Below the pieces are notes generated by a model, which did not search any database, was not told where the DNA came from, and saw nothing but the letters and a program-made list of their open reading frames with translations. Source: Mesorhizobium sp. LSJC280B00 (GTDB taxonomy: Bacteria > Pseudomonadota > Alphaproteobacteria > Rhizobiales > Rhizobiaceae). Taken from it: a DNA stretch of 42,663 bases. Positions within the stretch are counted from its first letter, which is position 1. Each line of letters opens with the position of its first letter. The position numbers and the translations under genes were made by a program. The DNA is taken from the NCBI RefSeq assembly GCF_000502835.1, contig NZ_AYVL01000016.1, positions 156,217 through 198,879 on the forward strand, in the 5' to 3' direction. Below are positions 24,437 to 33,141 of the stretch, one piece after another.

Positions 24437-27400
24437 AGAAACGGGCGCACGAGCGAACGCAGCAAAGGCGAGGGCTCGTCATCGCCGGTCGAAGCGAGCG
24501 CGCGTTCATAGCGCCGGTAATCCTCGATGGCGCCGGCATGGTCGTTCCTGGAGAGGCTCTCCTGGATGAGCGTGCCATGGAGTTTGGCCGATTCCGGGTA
24601 GAAATCGAGCGCACGCCGGCACGCCTGGCGTGCCCGATCTGCGTTGCCTTGGCTCTGCCAGTGTTTGGCGATCCGCACGGCAAGCTCCACCAACCCGTCC
24701 CGCACCCGGTCGGCCGCGGCGTTCGACCAGGCGGGCGTCGGGCCATTCGAGAAAAGCGGGCCGACAAAGCTTTCCAGCAGCATCTCCTGCTCCTCGATTG
24801 CGCTGTCTCTTTGGCCCGACAGAACGGGTTTCAGCCGGTCTTCCCAATCCTGCAGATCGATCCAGACCTTGTCGGCAGCGAGCCGCAAACGGCCTTCTCT
24901 CAGCGTCACGAGTTCGCCTTGCCCGAGCAATTTGCGCAGACGATGCAGCGCCTGCTCCAAGGCCGCTTTGGCCTGGTCGCCGTCGAGGTCGGGCCAGAGC
25001 CAATCCTGCAGGGTTTCCACCGAACAGACCTGGTCCCTCGACAGGCAGATAATGCGCAATATGTCGAGCGCGCGGGTAGGTTTGGCACCGGGCGCGACCT
25101 CGGCGCCATCGATTTCGAGGCGAAAGCCTCCCATCAAGTGGATCCTGAGCGGCCAAGGCCACTGGGCGGGTCGGCCAGCGGGCGGGACCAGATATCGCGC
25201 CCGAACGACGCGGCGGCAGAGATCGATGTCGATCTTTCGCTCCAGCGCATCGGCGACCAGATCGGCCAATAGGTCCGGCAGGTTGAGCAGGATTGCGGAG
25301 GGGTTGACCTGGCGCAACGCCTCCATGAATTCAGCCAGACGACTGCCATAGGACGCGCCGCCGTTCCACTTCTGCTCCAGGGCCTGAGCGGCCAGAATGT
25401 TGAGTTCGACGCGCTGGCGAGGGCCGCCGCTCAGCCTTTCGACGATCTCCTGGAGTAGCGCAATGGCCTCCGCTGGACGCCGATCGGCCACCAGGACCTG
25501 GTATTTGGTAACGTAATGCGGCCAGCGTTCGATCATCGGCTCATTCGCCCGCTCGATCGCATCCATGAAGGCATCGCAGTCGAGATAAGCCTTGACGAAG
25601 TCGCCGTTGCGCGTGTGCATCGCCGCGTGGCAGTCGGCGACTACAGCGACCTGGGTTGTGAACCTGCTGTCCGCGATCTCGCCCAGCCGGGAGACGAGCG
25701 CATTGAATTCCGAGAACCTGTTGTGAAGCTTCATCAGCAATTGAAGCTGATAGAGGGCGCTGAACTCGACGCCCCGTAAGGCGTGCTGCTCGCCTATCGC
25801 CGTTGCGCGTCGCAACGCATCCTCGGCCGAGGCATAGACAAAACCGCGCCGCGAATAGGGGAAGTAACGGCCGCTGGCCGAGCCAAAGGACACCAGCCAC
25901 ATGCCGAGCACCAGCGGCGGGATATCCGGATGTTCGAGATCGGCGGCAACGCTGTCCACGGCATTGGCAAAAATGTCGCGCTGCCCCGACGAGGTCGCGT
26001 AGTCGATGAGCGCTTCGCTTGCCAGCAGGCGCAACTCGACCGAATCCTCGATCGGCAGATGTGTCAGGCGCTGCTGGATATCATTCACGAGGCGCTTCGC
26101 GTCATGGGCGTCGAATTCGCCAGGTTCGGCGAAATCGACGGCCCGCAGGATGCCGAGCCTGACCATCATGAGTTCCTCCGGATCCAACTCCGGCAATCCC
26201 TTGGCAAGAACCTGTGAGGCTCGGCGCGTCCAATCCGCCAGCCCCTCATGCGTACGCCAGCTGGCGGTCTTGACTACGACCGCCCGCGCCACCGTCAGGC
26301 ATTGGCCGCGCATGTCGGTGTTCTCGAATGCTTGCCAGGCCTTGGAGAAGTGCGGTTCGGCCTTCGCATCGTCCGATGCGAAGGCGACGCCCAGCCAATA
26401 ATGGACCCACCCGTCCATCTGGTCGGGGGGCAGCCTGTTGCACCATTCGACGAAGCTGGCCCTGCGCCCTTGCGAGAGAACGCCGTTAGCGCACTGCAGA
26501 ATGAGCTGGCGTGCCAGCGGCCAGGCGCCCGCCTGCAACGCCAGCACGATTGCCGCGTCGGTTTTGTCTGCCTCGTGCAGGACCTTTGCTGCCTGCTCGC
26601 GCAGCCTGCAACGGTCCGCTTCCGTCACGCGCCGGTCCAGTAGGCCGGCAAGGTATTCGCGCAACAAGTCATGCAGCTGGAAGGCGGCGCCGCCCGGACC
26701 GTCGCGCGTGATCAGCAGCTGGCGATGCTGCAGCCGCACCAGCAGGCGAGCAGCCTGCGGCGAGCCCAGGAACGCATCGGCAAGCTCCGTGCTGATCTCC
26801 GGCAGAACGTTGAGCCTGATAAGCAGATCCTGGTCCTCCGGCGCGATGTCGCGCAGGAAATAACGTCCGACAATCTCCCGAAGGCCGGCGCCTCCGGCAA
26901 GGCCGGTCTGCGCAAGCGGGTAGTACATTCCGGCGTTGGCCAGCAGGAGAAGGCCCACCGCCCAGCCGCGCGCCTCCGAAATGTCGCCGACCTCGGACGG
27001 CGATTGCGAGCGGGCGATGACGAGGTTGCGAGCCTCCGCAGGCGAAAACTCCAGCAGTGTTTGGTTGAGGACCGGCAACTGTCCCGACAGCACGAGGTCG
27101 GCGACATCGCCCTCGGGCAGCATCCGCGATGTGCAGATGCAGCGGGCGGTGTTGGGGCGTTCGCGCAACAGGATCGCCAGCGTCCGGCGAAAGCCTGGCG
27201 CATCGGCACGATGCAGATCGTCGAGGACCAGGATCGTGCCCGGATCAAGCCGCGAGAAATAGGTGCGGAAGAACAGCCGCGCGAAATCGTCGGAATTGTC
27301 GGCATATTCCGGACCAAAGACCGGCATGCCGGCATGCCTGCCGTCGAGCGACAGCGTCAGATAGTGGAAAAGGCGCGCAACGTCCTGGTCCTCGGTGTCG

Positions 27401-27645
27401 ACCCGATACCAGTTGTACGCCGATTCGCCTTGCTTCAGCCCGCCTTGTTCCAGCCCGCCGTGTTCCAGAAAGTCGATCACCGCGGTGGTCTTACCGTATC
27501 CACCAGGCGCAGCCAGCCAGCATGCACCGCTGTCGAGGGCCTGCGAAAGCAGCGCCACTACGCGCGGACGGCTGACAATTCCCACTGGCCGGGGTGCCGA
27601 GAGCTTTGCTATCTCGCGCGGCGCGTCCCGGAAGGATCTATCCAT
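24433..27645 (-). CDS. STAND ATPase regulator with C-terminal SARP/BTAD DNA-binding region
   Basis: A 1070-residue predicted transcription activator. The N-terminus is a MalT-like STAND NTPase: Walker A APGGYGKTT (residues 46-54), Walker B ILVLDDLHRAD (138-148), a sensor-like arginine segment (CICTSRMLPEGD) and a winged-helix part (FQLHDLLREYLAGLL). The middle is a long helical TPR-like region (about 350-830). The C-terminus has an OmpR-like DNA-binding domain (IHLMGGFRLEIDGAEV, ALDILRIICLSRDQVCSVETLQDWLWPD, ALEQALHRLRKLLG), then a BTAD helical domain (about 925-1065). In classical SARPs the DNA-binding domain is N-terminal; here it follows the STAND and TPR parts. An oddity is a short Gly-Gln repeat near residue 62 (HGGLEQGGLKQG). 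It probably activates the LGFP gene. Confidence 0.9.
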   Translation of the reverse strand: MDRSFRDAPREIAKLSAPRPVGIVSRPRVVALLSQALDSGACWLAAPGGYGKTTAVIDFLEHGGLEQGGLKQGESAYNWYRVDTEDQDVARLFHYLTLSLDGRHAGMPVFGPEYADNSDDFARLFFRTYFSRLDPGTILVLDDLHRADAPGFRRTLAILLRERPNTARCICTSRMLPEGDVADLVLSGQLPVLNQTLLEFSPAEARNLVIARSQSPSEVGDISEARGWAVGLLLLANAGMYYPLAQTGLAGGAGLREIVGRYFLRDIAPEDQDLLIRLNVLPEISTELADAFLGSPQAARLLVRLQHRQLLITRDGPGGAAFQLHDLLREYLAGLLDRRVTEADRCRLREQAAKVLHEADKTDAAIVLALQAGAWPLARQLILQCANGVLSQGRRASFVEWCNRLPPDQMDGWVHYWLGVAFASDDAKAEPHFSKAWQAFENTDMRGQCLTVARAVVVKTASWRTHEGLADWTRRASQVLAKGLPELDPEELMMVRLGILRAVDFAEPGEFDAHDAKRLVNDIQQRLTHLPIEDSVELRLLASEALIDYATSSGQRDIFANAVDSVAADLEHPDIPPLVLGMWLVSFGSASGRYFPYSRRGFVYASAEDALRRATAIGEQHALRGVEFSALYQLQLLMKLHNRFSEFNALVSRLGEIADSRFTTQVAVVADCHAAMHTRNGDFVKAYLDCDAFMDAIERANEPMIERWPHYVTKYQVLVADRRPAEAIALLQEIVERLSGGPRQRVELNILAAQALEQKWNGGASYGSRLAEFMEALRQVNPSAILLNLPDLLADLVADALERKIDIDLCRRVVRARYLVPPAGRPAQWPWPLRIHLMGGFRLEIDGAEVAPGAKPTRALDILRIICLSRDQVCSVETLQDWLWPDLDGDQAKAALEQALHRLRKLLGQGELVTLREGRLRLAADKVWIDLQDWEDRLKPVLSGQRDSAIEEQEMLLESFVGPLFSNGPTPAWSNAAADRVRDGLVELAVRIAKHWQSQGNADRARQACRRALDFYPESAKLHGTLIQESLSRNDHAGAIEDYRRYERALASTGDDEPSPLLRSLVRPFL

Positions 27646-27725
27646 TGTGAGGACTCTCGCAGCGCAGTCGCCTCGCGAAAACAGCTAATCGGTTCGCCCG
27701 CAACAACAAATCGCCGGCCGGCGTT

Positions 27726-27752
27726 GTGCTCGCCTGACGTGCCGTGCTCGCC
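27726..27752. repeat. Short direct repeat upstream of the STAND regulator gene
   Basis: GTGCTCGCC occurs at 27726-27734 and again at 27744-27752, an 18-bp period, about 80-110 bases before ATG 27645, in the 120-base gap between the regulator and the Tat-signal gene. It could be a regulator site or chance. Confidence 0.35.
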
Positions 27753-27765
27753 GGCAAGGTCGCGG

Positions 27766-28224
27766 TTATCCCTTGTGCGACATGATATGCGAAACCCCGA
27801 CACTCACGTCGGCGGTGTGTCTTGCCATCACTGCGTTCAATCGCATTGCAATCGTCGCATAGCCGTTTCGTTCGTGGTCGGTAACTTCCGAGGGCTTGAA
27901 GAGCCAAGGAAGGGGTGCAACCTGCGCGTCCTCGAAATTGGCCGGCAGATTCGATGGCAAGGCCTTTTTTCCTAAAGGCAGCTCTAGCCCAAGGTCACTA
28001 AATTCGTCCTCGAGGCTGGCGTGCAGATTAGAAAGCACCACATAGATCGCCAGCTTTGATCTAGTCCTTTCTGTGTTGTTTTGATTGTACTCTTGAAGAA
28101 CCTCATCGAACGATGGCGATACGTCGGTTTCAGCAGCGGTAGCTCGTGTTGCAACAGCACCGGCCAGGGCAGTCGCCGCCACTCCTGTAAGACCTACAAA
28201 ATCACGTCTTGTCTTGCTGGTCAT
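27766..28224 (-). CDS. Small Tat-exported protein of unknown function
   Basis: A 152-residue protein from ATG 28224, with GAGGGGAA upstream; the frame extends to 28266 without support. The N-terminus is a twin-arginine signal: TRRDFVGLTGVAATALAGAVATRATA, with the Arg pair at 6-7 and cleavage near residue 30. Twin-arginine export implies that it folds, perhaps with a cofactor, before export. The mature part is mostly helical (SPSFDEVLQEYNQNNTERTRSKLAIYVVLSNLHASLEDEF, TIAMRLNAVMARHTAD) and has no recognised domain. It is the first gene of the minus-strand block with the STAND regulator and LGFP genes, and may be part of the same function. Confidence 0.8.
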   Translation of the reverse strand: MTSKTRRDFVGLTGVAATALAGAVATRATAAETDVSPSFDEVLQEYNQNNTERTRSKLAIYVVLSNLHASLEDEFSDLGLELPLGKKALPSNLPANFEDAQVAPLPWLFKPSEVTDHERNGYATIAMRLNAVMARHTADVSVGVSHIMSHKG

Positions 28225-28461
28225 AGTGAATTCCCCTCGGTTTTGAAGACGGGCCAAGTCTGGCAAGGACGAGGCGCAGTAGCAATAGGCCGCATACGCT
28301 ACTGGTGTAGAGGGCCTTTACGTCGCCGATGTGAATCCACCCGGCGATAACAGTGCCAGCCGGCAGAGACTCGCGATGCATTCGGTTGCTTCAGCTGAGG
28401 ATAGCCATGGACTCCAAGCGGGTCTTCGGCATGCAACCAGGCAAGGGATTCTAAAAATCCG

Positions 28462-28537
<76 letters not shown>

Positions 28538-28702
28538 CGTCCAGCGGATGGGGCTTTTATCGGCCGCTGCGGTTTCCTGTCAAGGCTGCGCTTGCTGCCG
28601 AAATGCCGTTCGGCCGTTCGTTCGGCTTCGCCATGCGGCAGAAGGCTGCTCTTGCCGCTTTCCCCTACAGTGGCTACATGTCGGCAACAATCGGAGACCG
28701 GC

Positions 28703-28993
28703 ATGATCGCCCTCATTCAGACCATTGTCATGGCGCTTGACCTTTACTGGTGGATCATCATCGCCTCGGCGATATTTTCCTGGCTCTACGCCTTCAACGT
28801 CGTCAACTCCCGCAACCAGTTCGTCGACACCATCAGCAACATGCTCTATCGGCTGACCGAGCCGGCGCTGCGGCCGATCCGCCGCTTCATGCCCGACCTC
28901 GGCGGCATCGACATCTCGCCGATCATCCTGCTGCTGATCCTGTTCTTCATCCGGCAGTTCCTGCTCACCACCGTGCTTTCGCTGGTCGTCTGA
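28703..28993 (+). CDS. YggT family integral membrane protein
   Basis: A 96-residue protein from ATG 28703, with GGAGA upstream. It has two hydrophobic helices ([27 protein letters not shown] and [24 protein letters not shown]) joined by a conserved loop, [25 protein letters not shown], which is the YggT signature. The family is implicated in osmotic tolerance or membrane organisation; the molecular role is not settled. A DUF167 (YggU-type) gene follows after 13 bases, the standard pairing in Proteobacteria, so the two are one operon. Confidence 0.93.
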   Translation: MIALIQTIVMALDLYWWIIIASAIFSWLYAFNVVNSRNQFVDTISNMLYRLTEPALRPIRRFMPDLGGIDISPIILLLILFFIRQFLLTTVLSLVV

Positions 28994-29006
28994 GTTCAGG
29001 CGTCCC

Positions 29007-29327
29007 ATGAGCGCGCCGTTCCGCACGCGCGCCGACGGCATCGACCTGTTCGTCCGGCTGACGCCGAAAGCGGCGATGGACAGGCTGGAGGGCTTCGAAA
29101 CATCGGTGGATGGGCGAAGCTATCTAAAAGCCCGCGTCCGCGCCGTGCCGGAAAACGGAGCCGCCAATCGAGCGCTGGAAAGGCTGGTAGCTAAGGCGCT
29201 TGGCGTGCCGGCATCGGGCGTCTCGATCGCCGCCGGCGGCACAGCTCGGCTGAAGACGCTGCGCGTGCTTGGCGATCCCGCGGCGCTGGCGAAACGCATC
29301 GATACGCTGGGCACCCCTGCGCCATGA
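29007..29327 (+). CDS. DUF167 (YggU) family protein
   Basis: A 106-residue small alpha/beta protein of unknown biochemical function. Signatures are FVRLTPKAAMDRLEG near the N-terminus, YLKARVRAVPENGAANRALERLVAKALGVP, and RLKTLRVLGDP. The length is normal. It directly follows yggT, the pairing seen in many proteobacterial genomes. ATG 29007 is the natural start. Confidence 0.92.
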   Translation: MSAPFRTRADGIDLFVRLTPKAAMDRLEGFETSVDGRSYLKARVRAVPENGAANRALERLVAKALGVPASGVSIAAGGTARLKTLRVLGDPAALAKRIDTLGTPAP

Positions 29328-29351
29328 TCTCGGCTCGCTCACTTACCCCGC

Positions 29352-29380
29352 AAAAAAAGGCCGGGCTGCAAAGCCCGGCC
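29352..29380 (-). terminator. Strong minus-strand terminator without an obvious gene
   Basis: A perfect 9-bp stem GGCCGGGCT (29359-29367) with AGCCCGGCC (29372-29380) and loop GCAA. Seven A precede it on the plus strand (29352-29358), giving seven T after the stem on the minus strand, so it terminates leftward transcription. No minus-strand gene ends here: the genes on both sides read rightward. Confidence 0.8.
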
Positions 29381-29500
29381 AGATGTGAAGGTCGAAAACC
29401 TTCAGAGGGGAACGCGCCGGACGAATGGGAGGAAACATCCGACGCCAATTGCATATGGGTTGGCATCGACGACGTTTCAATGAGGTCGGAGGAAAGCTCA

Positions 29501-30214
29501 ATGACCACTACTCGAGTCCTATTCTTCGATGTTCTGGGAACCGTCGTTGACTGGCGCAGCGGTATCGCAAGGGAGGCCGGCGCCTTCCTCGCGCGAGTTG
29601 GTGCAGAGCAGGTCGATCCCGGTGAATTCGCTGATGCGTGGGCGTCGCGCTATGACGCCTCGACCGAGGCGGTGCGGACGGGGCACCGGCCTTTCGTTTC
29701 ACTTGACGTGATCAACAGGGAGAATCTGGACGCCACCCTCGTCCAGTTCGGGCTGGCCCCATCCGAGCTGCCGACCACCGAACTTGAGGAACTCAACCTC
29801 GCCTGGCACCGGCTGGAGCCGTGGCCCGATTCGCTGAAAGGCCTTGCGAGGCTAAAGGAACGCTTCATCATCGTGCCCTTGTCAGGGGCCAATACCCGGC
29901 TGTTGCTGGATATGGCCAAGCGCGCCGGCCTGCCTTGGGACACCGTCCTTGGCTCGGATGTGTTCGGCACCTACAAGCCTGCGCCGCAGGCTTATCTCCG
30001 CGCAGTGGAGATCCTGGTGGTGCGACCTTCGGAGGCCGTGTTAGTCGCCGCGCATAATGACGACCTGGCTGCGGCACGAAGGTGCGGTATCGGAACCGCC
30101 TTTGTTGCTCGGCCAAAAGAGCATGGCCCGGCGCAGACGACCGATCTCTCGCCTCTTGAGAGCTGGGACTTTGTGGCCGACGACCTTGTCCATCTCGCCC
30201 AACTTCTCCCGTAG
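29501..30214 (+). CDS. HAD-superfamily hydrolase, type II haloacid dehalogenase-like
   Basis: A 237-residue enzyme from ATG 29501, with GGAGGAAA upstream. The nucleophile motif is FFDVLGTVVDW (Asp9), motif III is the Lys of YKPAPQAY, and the C-terminal motif is VAAHNDDLAAARRCGIGTAFV, which matches the VAAH-DL block typical of L-2-haloacid dehalogenases. The second motif reads VPLSGANTRLL where the family has LSNGN-like sequence, so the substrate-contacting Asn is changed; haloacid activity is not assured. It converges on the ABC operon, which ends 16 bases away. Confidence 0.87.
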   Translation: MTTTRVLFFDVLGTVVDWRSGIAREAGAFLARVGAEQVDPGEFADAWASRYDASTEAVRTGHRPFVSLDVINRENLDATLVQFGLAPSELPTTELEELNLAWHRLEPWPDSLKGLARLKERFIIVPLSGANTRLLLDMAKRAGLPWDTVLGSDVFGTYKPAPQAYLRAVEILVVRPSEAVLVAAHNDDLAAARRCGIGTAFVARPKEHGPAQTTDLSPLESWDFVADDLVHLAQLLP

Positions 30215-30230
30215 GCACAGGGCAAAAAAC

Positions 30231-31199
30231 CTAAGCGATGTCGTCGCGGATGCAGGCCTTCAGATGGCCCTCGGCCGTCGCCCTCAGCGGCGGCACAGCC
30301 CCGACGCAAGCCTCCAGCGCAAACGGGCAACGGGTTCGGAAAACGCAGCCCGACGGCGGGTTTGCCGGGCTTGGAATATCGCCCTTGAGCACTTGTCGGT
30401 CTTGCCTGGCCAGCGGATCGAGCGACGGAATGGCTGACAGCAGCGCGCGCGTGTAGGGATGCTGCGGCCGGGCATAAAGCTCGGCCGCCGGCGCAACCTC
30501 CATGATGCGCCCGAGATAGAGCACGATGACCGTGTCGCAGATGTACTCGACGACAGCCAGATCGTGCGAAATGAACAGCATAGTCAGGCCGAGCCGGAGC
30601 TGCAGGTCGCGCAACAGATTGATGATTTGCGCCTGGATCGAGACGTCGAGTGCCGAGACCGGCTCGTCGGCAACGATGAATTCCGGCTCGAGCGTCAGCG
30701 CCCGGGCGATGCCGATGCGCTGGCGCTGGCCGCCCGAAAATTCATGGGCGTAGCGGTCATAGGCGTCGACCGGCAACTCGACCGCGGCAAGTGCCGTCTC
30801 GGCCTTCGCCCGCCGCTCGGACTTCTTGCCGATGCCTTGAATGTCCAGGCCTTCGGTGAGGATCTGCCCTATCGTCATGCGCGGCGACAGGCTGGCGAAG
30901 GGATCCTGGAAAATATACTGCATCTTGCGGCGCTGGCGGCGCAACTGGGCGGCACCCAGCCTGGTGATGTCGGTGCCGTCATAGTTGATTTGGCCGGATG
31001 TCGGCTCGATCAGACGCAGCACCGAGCGGCCGATCGTCGTCTTGCCGGACCCGGATTCGCCGACCAGGCCGACCACCTGGCCACGCCTGATATCGAAGGA
31101 AATATCCTCCAACGCCCTTACGACGGGTCCGCGCGAGAACGCTGTCGGCGCAAAATGCTTGGCCAGGTTTTTGACAGCGAGGAAAGGGGCGTCGGCCAT
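30231..31199 (-). CDS. Oligopeptide-type ABC transporter ATPase (OppF/DppF class)
   Basis: A 322-residue ATPase, last gene of the uptake operon. ATG 31199 overlaps the stop of the preceding ATPase gene (TGATG). It has Walker A GESGSGKTT, Q-loop YIFQDPFASLSPR, signature EFSGGQRQRIGIARAL, Walker B FIVADEPVSALD and H-loop FISHDLAVV. The C-terminal extension with HPYTRALLSAIP and two cysteine-containing segments (GCVFRTRCPFALEAC) is the oligopeptide-transporter ATPase C-terminus. It pairs with the second ATPase to drive transport from the cytoplasmic side. Confidence 0.94.
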   Translation of the reverse strand: MADAPFLAVKNLAKHFAPTAFSRGPVVRALEDISFDIRRGQVVGLVGESGSGKTTIGRSVLRLIEPTSGQINYDGTDITRLGAAQLRRQRRKMQYIFQDPFASLSPRMTIGQILTEGLDIQGIGKKSERRAKAETALAAVELPVDAYDRYAHEFSGGQRQRIGIARALTLEPEFIVADEPVSALDVSIQAQIINLLRDLQLRLGLTMLFISHDLAVVEYICDTVIVLYLGRIMEVAPAAELYARPQHPYTRALLSAIPSLDPLARQDRQVLKGDIPSPANPPSGCVFRTRCPFALEACVGAVPPLRATAEGHLKACIRDDIA

Positions 31200-32209
31200 C
31201 AGAGCTCCTCCCAACGCAGGCAGCGGCTTTGCTGGGTCGGCGTCGCCCCAAACAATGGCGGGACCGCGGCGCCGCAGGCAGCGATAGCCATCGGGCAACG
31301 CGGCGCGAAGGAACAGCCCTTGGGCAGCAAGGCGAGCGACGGAACATTTCCGGCAATGGTGGGGAGCGGCGTCCCCGCCGCCTTCAGCGCCGTGGCCTGG
31401 CCGAGCCGCGGCACCGAGCGCATCAACCCTGCGGTATAGGGATGACGCGGACGGGTGAACACTTCGCTCACCGGACCTGTTTCGACGATACGCCCCGCAT
31501 ACATCACCGCTACCCGGTCGGCGATTTCGGCGACGACGCCGAGATTGTGGGTGACGAACAGGATGCCCATGCCGCGCTGCGCCTGCAGTTCGGCCAAAAG
31601 ATCGAGGATCTGGGCCTGTATGGTGACGTCCAGCGCGGTCGTCGGCTCGTCGGCGATCAGCAAGCCTGGATCGCAGGACAGGGCCATGGCTATGGTAGCG
31701 CGCTGGCGCATCCCGCCCGAAAGTTCGTGCGGATATTGCCGCGCCCGCCGCTTCGGATCGGGAATGCCGACCTGTACCAGCAGCCGCACCGCGTCTGCTT
31801 CTGCCTCGCGGTGCGATTTGCCGAGATGGATGCGGATCGGTTCGGCGATCTGCTCGCCGATCGTGTAGACCGGGTTGAGGCTGGTCATCGGCTCCTGGAA
31901 CACCATGCCGATCTCGTTGCCGCGTATCTTGCGCAGCGACTCGGCATCGAGGCTGGTCAGCTCGGTGAGCGTGCCGTTCTTGCGCCGCAGCGCGATCGAT
32001 CCCTCGGCAATATGTCCGACCCTTTTCGGCAACAGGCCGATGATCGACAGGCTGGTGACGGATTTGCCGGATCCGGATTCGCCGACGAGCGCCACCGTCT
32101 CGCCGGAGCCGATCGTCAGGTCGACATCCGTTACCGCCGCGATGTCGCGCCCCGCGATGCGGAACACCGCGCGCAGGCCGGAAATCGAAAGGATCGGCGC
32201 GACACTCAG
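31199..32209 (-). CDS. Oligopeptide-type ABC transporter ATPase (OppD/DppD class)
   Basis: About 336 residues with Walker [11 protein letters not shown]-loop [19 protein letters not shown], signature [16 protein letters not shown], Walker [13 protein letters not shown] and H-loop FVTHNLGVV. The C-terminal cysteine region [14 protein letters not shown] is also present. The start is unusual: in frame there is no ATG, GTG or TTG for about 75 codons before the first conserved strand ([13 protein letters not shown]). The best candidate is CTG 32209, overlapping the TGA of the upstream DapA-like gene; GTG 32167 would cut into the conserved first strand. Either a CTG start with translational coupling or a local sequence change is needed. 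Confidence 0.9.
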   Translation of the reverse strand: MSVAPILSISGLRAVFRIAGRDIAAVTDVDLTIGSGETVALVGESGSGKSVTSLSIIGLLPKRVGHIAEGSIALRRKNGTLTELTSLDAESLRKIRGNEIGMVFQEPMTSLNPVYTIGEQIAEPIRIHLGKSHREAEADAVRLLVQVGIPDPKRRARQYPHELSGGMRQRATIAMALSCDPGLLIADEPTTALDVTIQAQILDLLAELQAQRGMGILFVTHNLGVVAEIADRVAVMYAGRIVETGPVSEVFTRPRHPYTAGLMRSVPRLGQATALKAAGTPLPTIAGNVPSLALLPKGCSFAPRCPMAIAACGAAVPPLFGATPTQQSRCLRWEEL

Positions 32210-33123
32210 CGGAGCAGCCCCACGTCGCGAAGGATCATGTCGACCTTCGCGGTTTCCTCCTCGTTCAGGCTGCGTTGCGGCCGCGCCATGGTGTTCGAGG
32301 CGATGATGCCGAGGCTCTTCATCGCCGCCTTGAAGGCGCCGACGCCGGCCGAGCCGGCGCTGGTCCTGCCGAGCGAGATCCAGACGATCTCGAACAGTTT
32401 CAACAGCCGCTCCTGCTCCAGGCGGGCTTCGGCATGCTGGCCCGCCTGCGTCAGCTTCCACAGCCTGACATAACCATGCGGGTCGACATTGGCGAGGCCC
32501 GGCACGACGCCATGCGCACCCATCGCCAGCACACTGTCGACCAGGATCTCGGAACCGGTCATGCCGAAAAAACTGGAATCGTCGGCCATGTCCTTGAGCA
32601 CGTAACGCAGATTGCCGTCATCGCCGCTGGAATCCTTGATACCCGCAATGGCGCCTTCCCTGGCGAGACCGACCGTGGTCTTGCGCTCCAGCTTGATGTG
32701 AACGCAGACCGGGATATCGTAGGCGATGACCGGAATGTCGATCGCATCCTTGATATAGCGAAAGTGGTCGCCGATCTCCGGCTGGCTGGTGCGGGTATAA
32801 AACGGCGCGGTGACGACGATGGCGTCGGCGCCGGCCGATCTGGCGATCCGGGCGTGGTTGATGACGCGGTCGGTAGTCGGGTCGATTACCCCAGCGAAGA
32901 TCGGAACCCGGCCGTTATTGACCTTGACCGCGTGCTCGAGGATGGCCCTGCGGCCCGCCTCGTCGTGGAAGACCACCTCGCTGGTCGAGCCGAGCACAAA
33001 CAGCCCGTGAACACCACCGTCGAGCAGGTTCTCGATAGTGCGGGTGAACGACGGGAAGTCGATGCTGAAATCGGCATTGAGCGGGGTGACGACAGGTGGC
33101 ACGACGCCGGTAAACAGGGGCAT
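32206..33123 (-). CDS. DapA-family (dihydrodipicolinate synthase-like) aldolase or lyase
   Basis: A 305-residue TIM-barrel class I aldolase-type protein. Schiff-base Lys is in GIKDSSGD; the catalytic Tyr is in [10 protein letters not shown]. The N-terminal [18 protein letters not shown] and [16 protein letters not shown] match the family. True DapA (lysine biosynthesis) normally stands alone; here it sits inside an ABC transporter operon between a permease and an ATPase, so a catabolic role such as a keto-acid aldolase or hydratase is more likely. The substrate is unknown. It is one of two such proteins in this locus. Confidence 0.9.
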   Translation of the reverse strand: MPLFTGVVPPVVTPLNADFSIDFPSFTRTIENLLDGGVHGLFVLGSTSEVVFHDEAGRRAILEHAVKVNNGRVPIFAGVIDPTTDRVINHARIARSAGADAIVVTAPFYTRTSQPEIGDHFRYIKDAIDIPVIAYDIPVCVHIKLERKTTVGLAREGAIAGIKDSSGDDGNLRYVLKDMADDSSFFGMTGSEILVDSVLAMGAHGVVPGLANVDPHGYVRLWKLTQAGQHAEARLEQERLLKLFEIVWISLGRTSAGSAGVGAFKAAMKSLGIIASNTMARPQRSLNEEETAKVDMILRDVGLLR

Positions 33124-33141
33124 TTTGATGAACCTTTGAGG

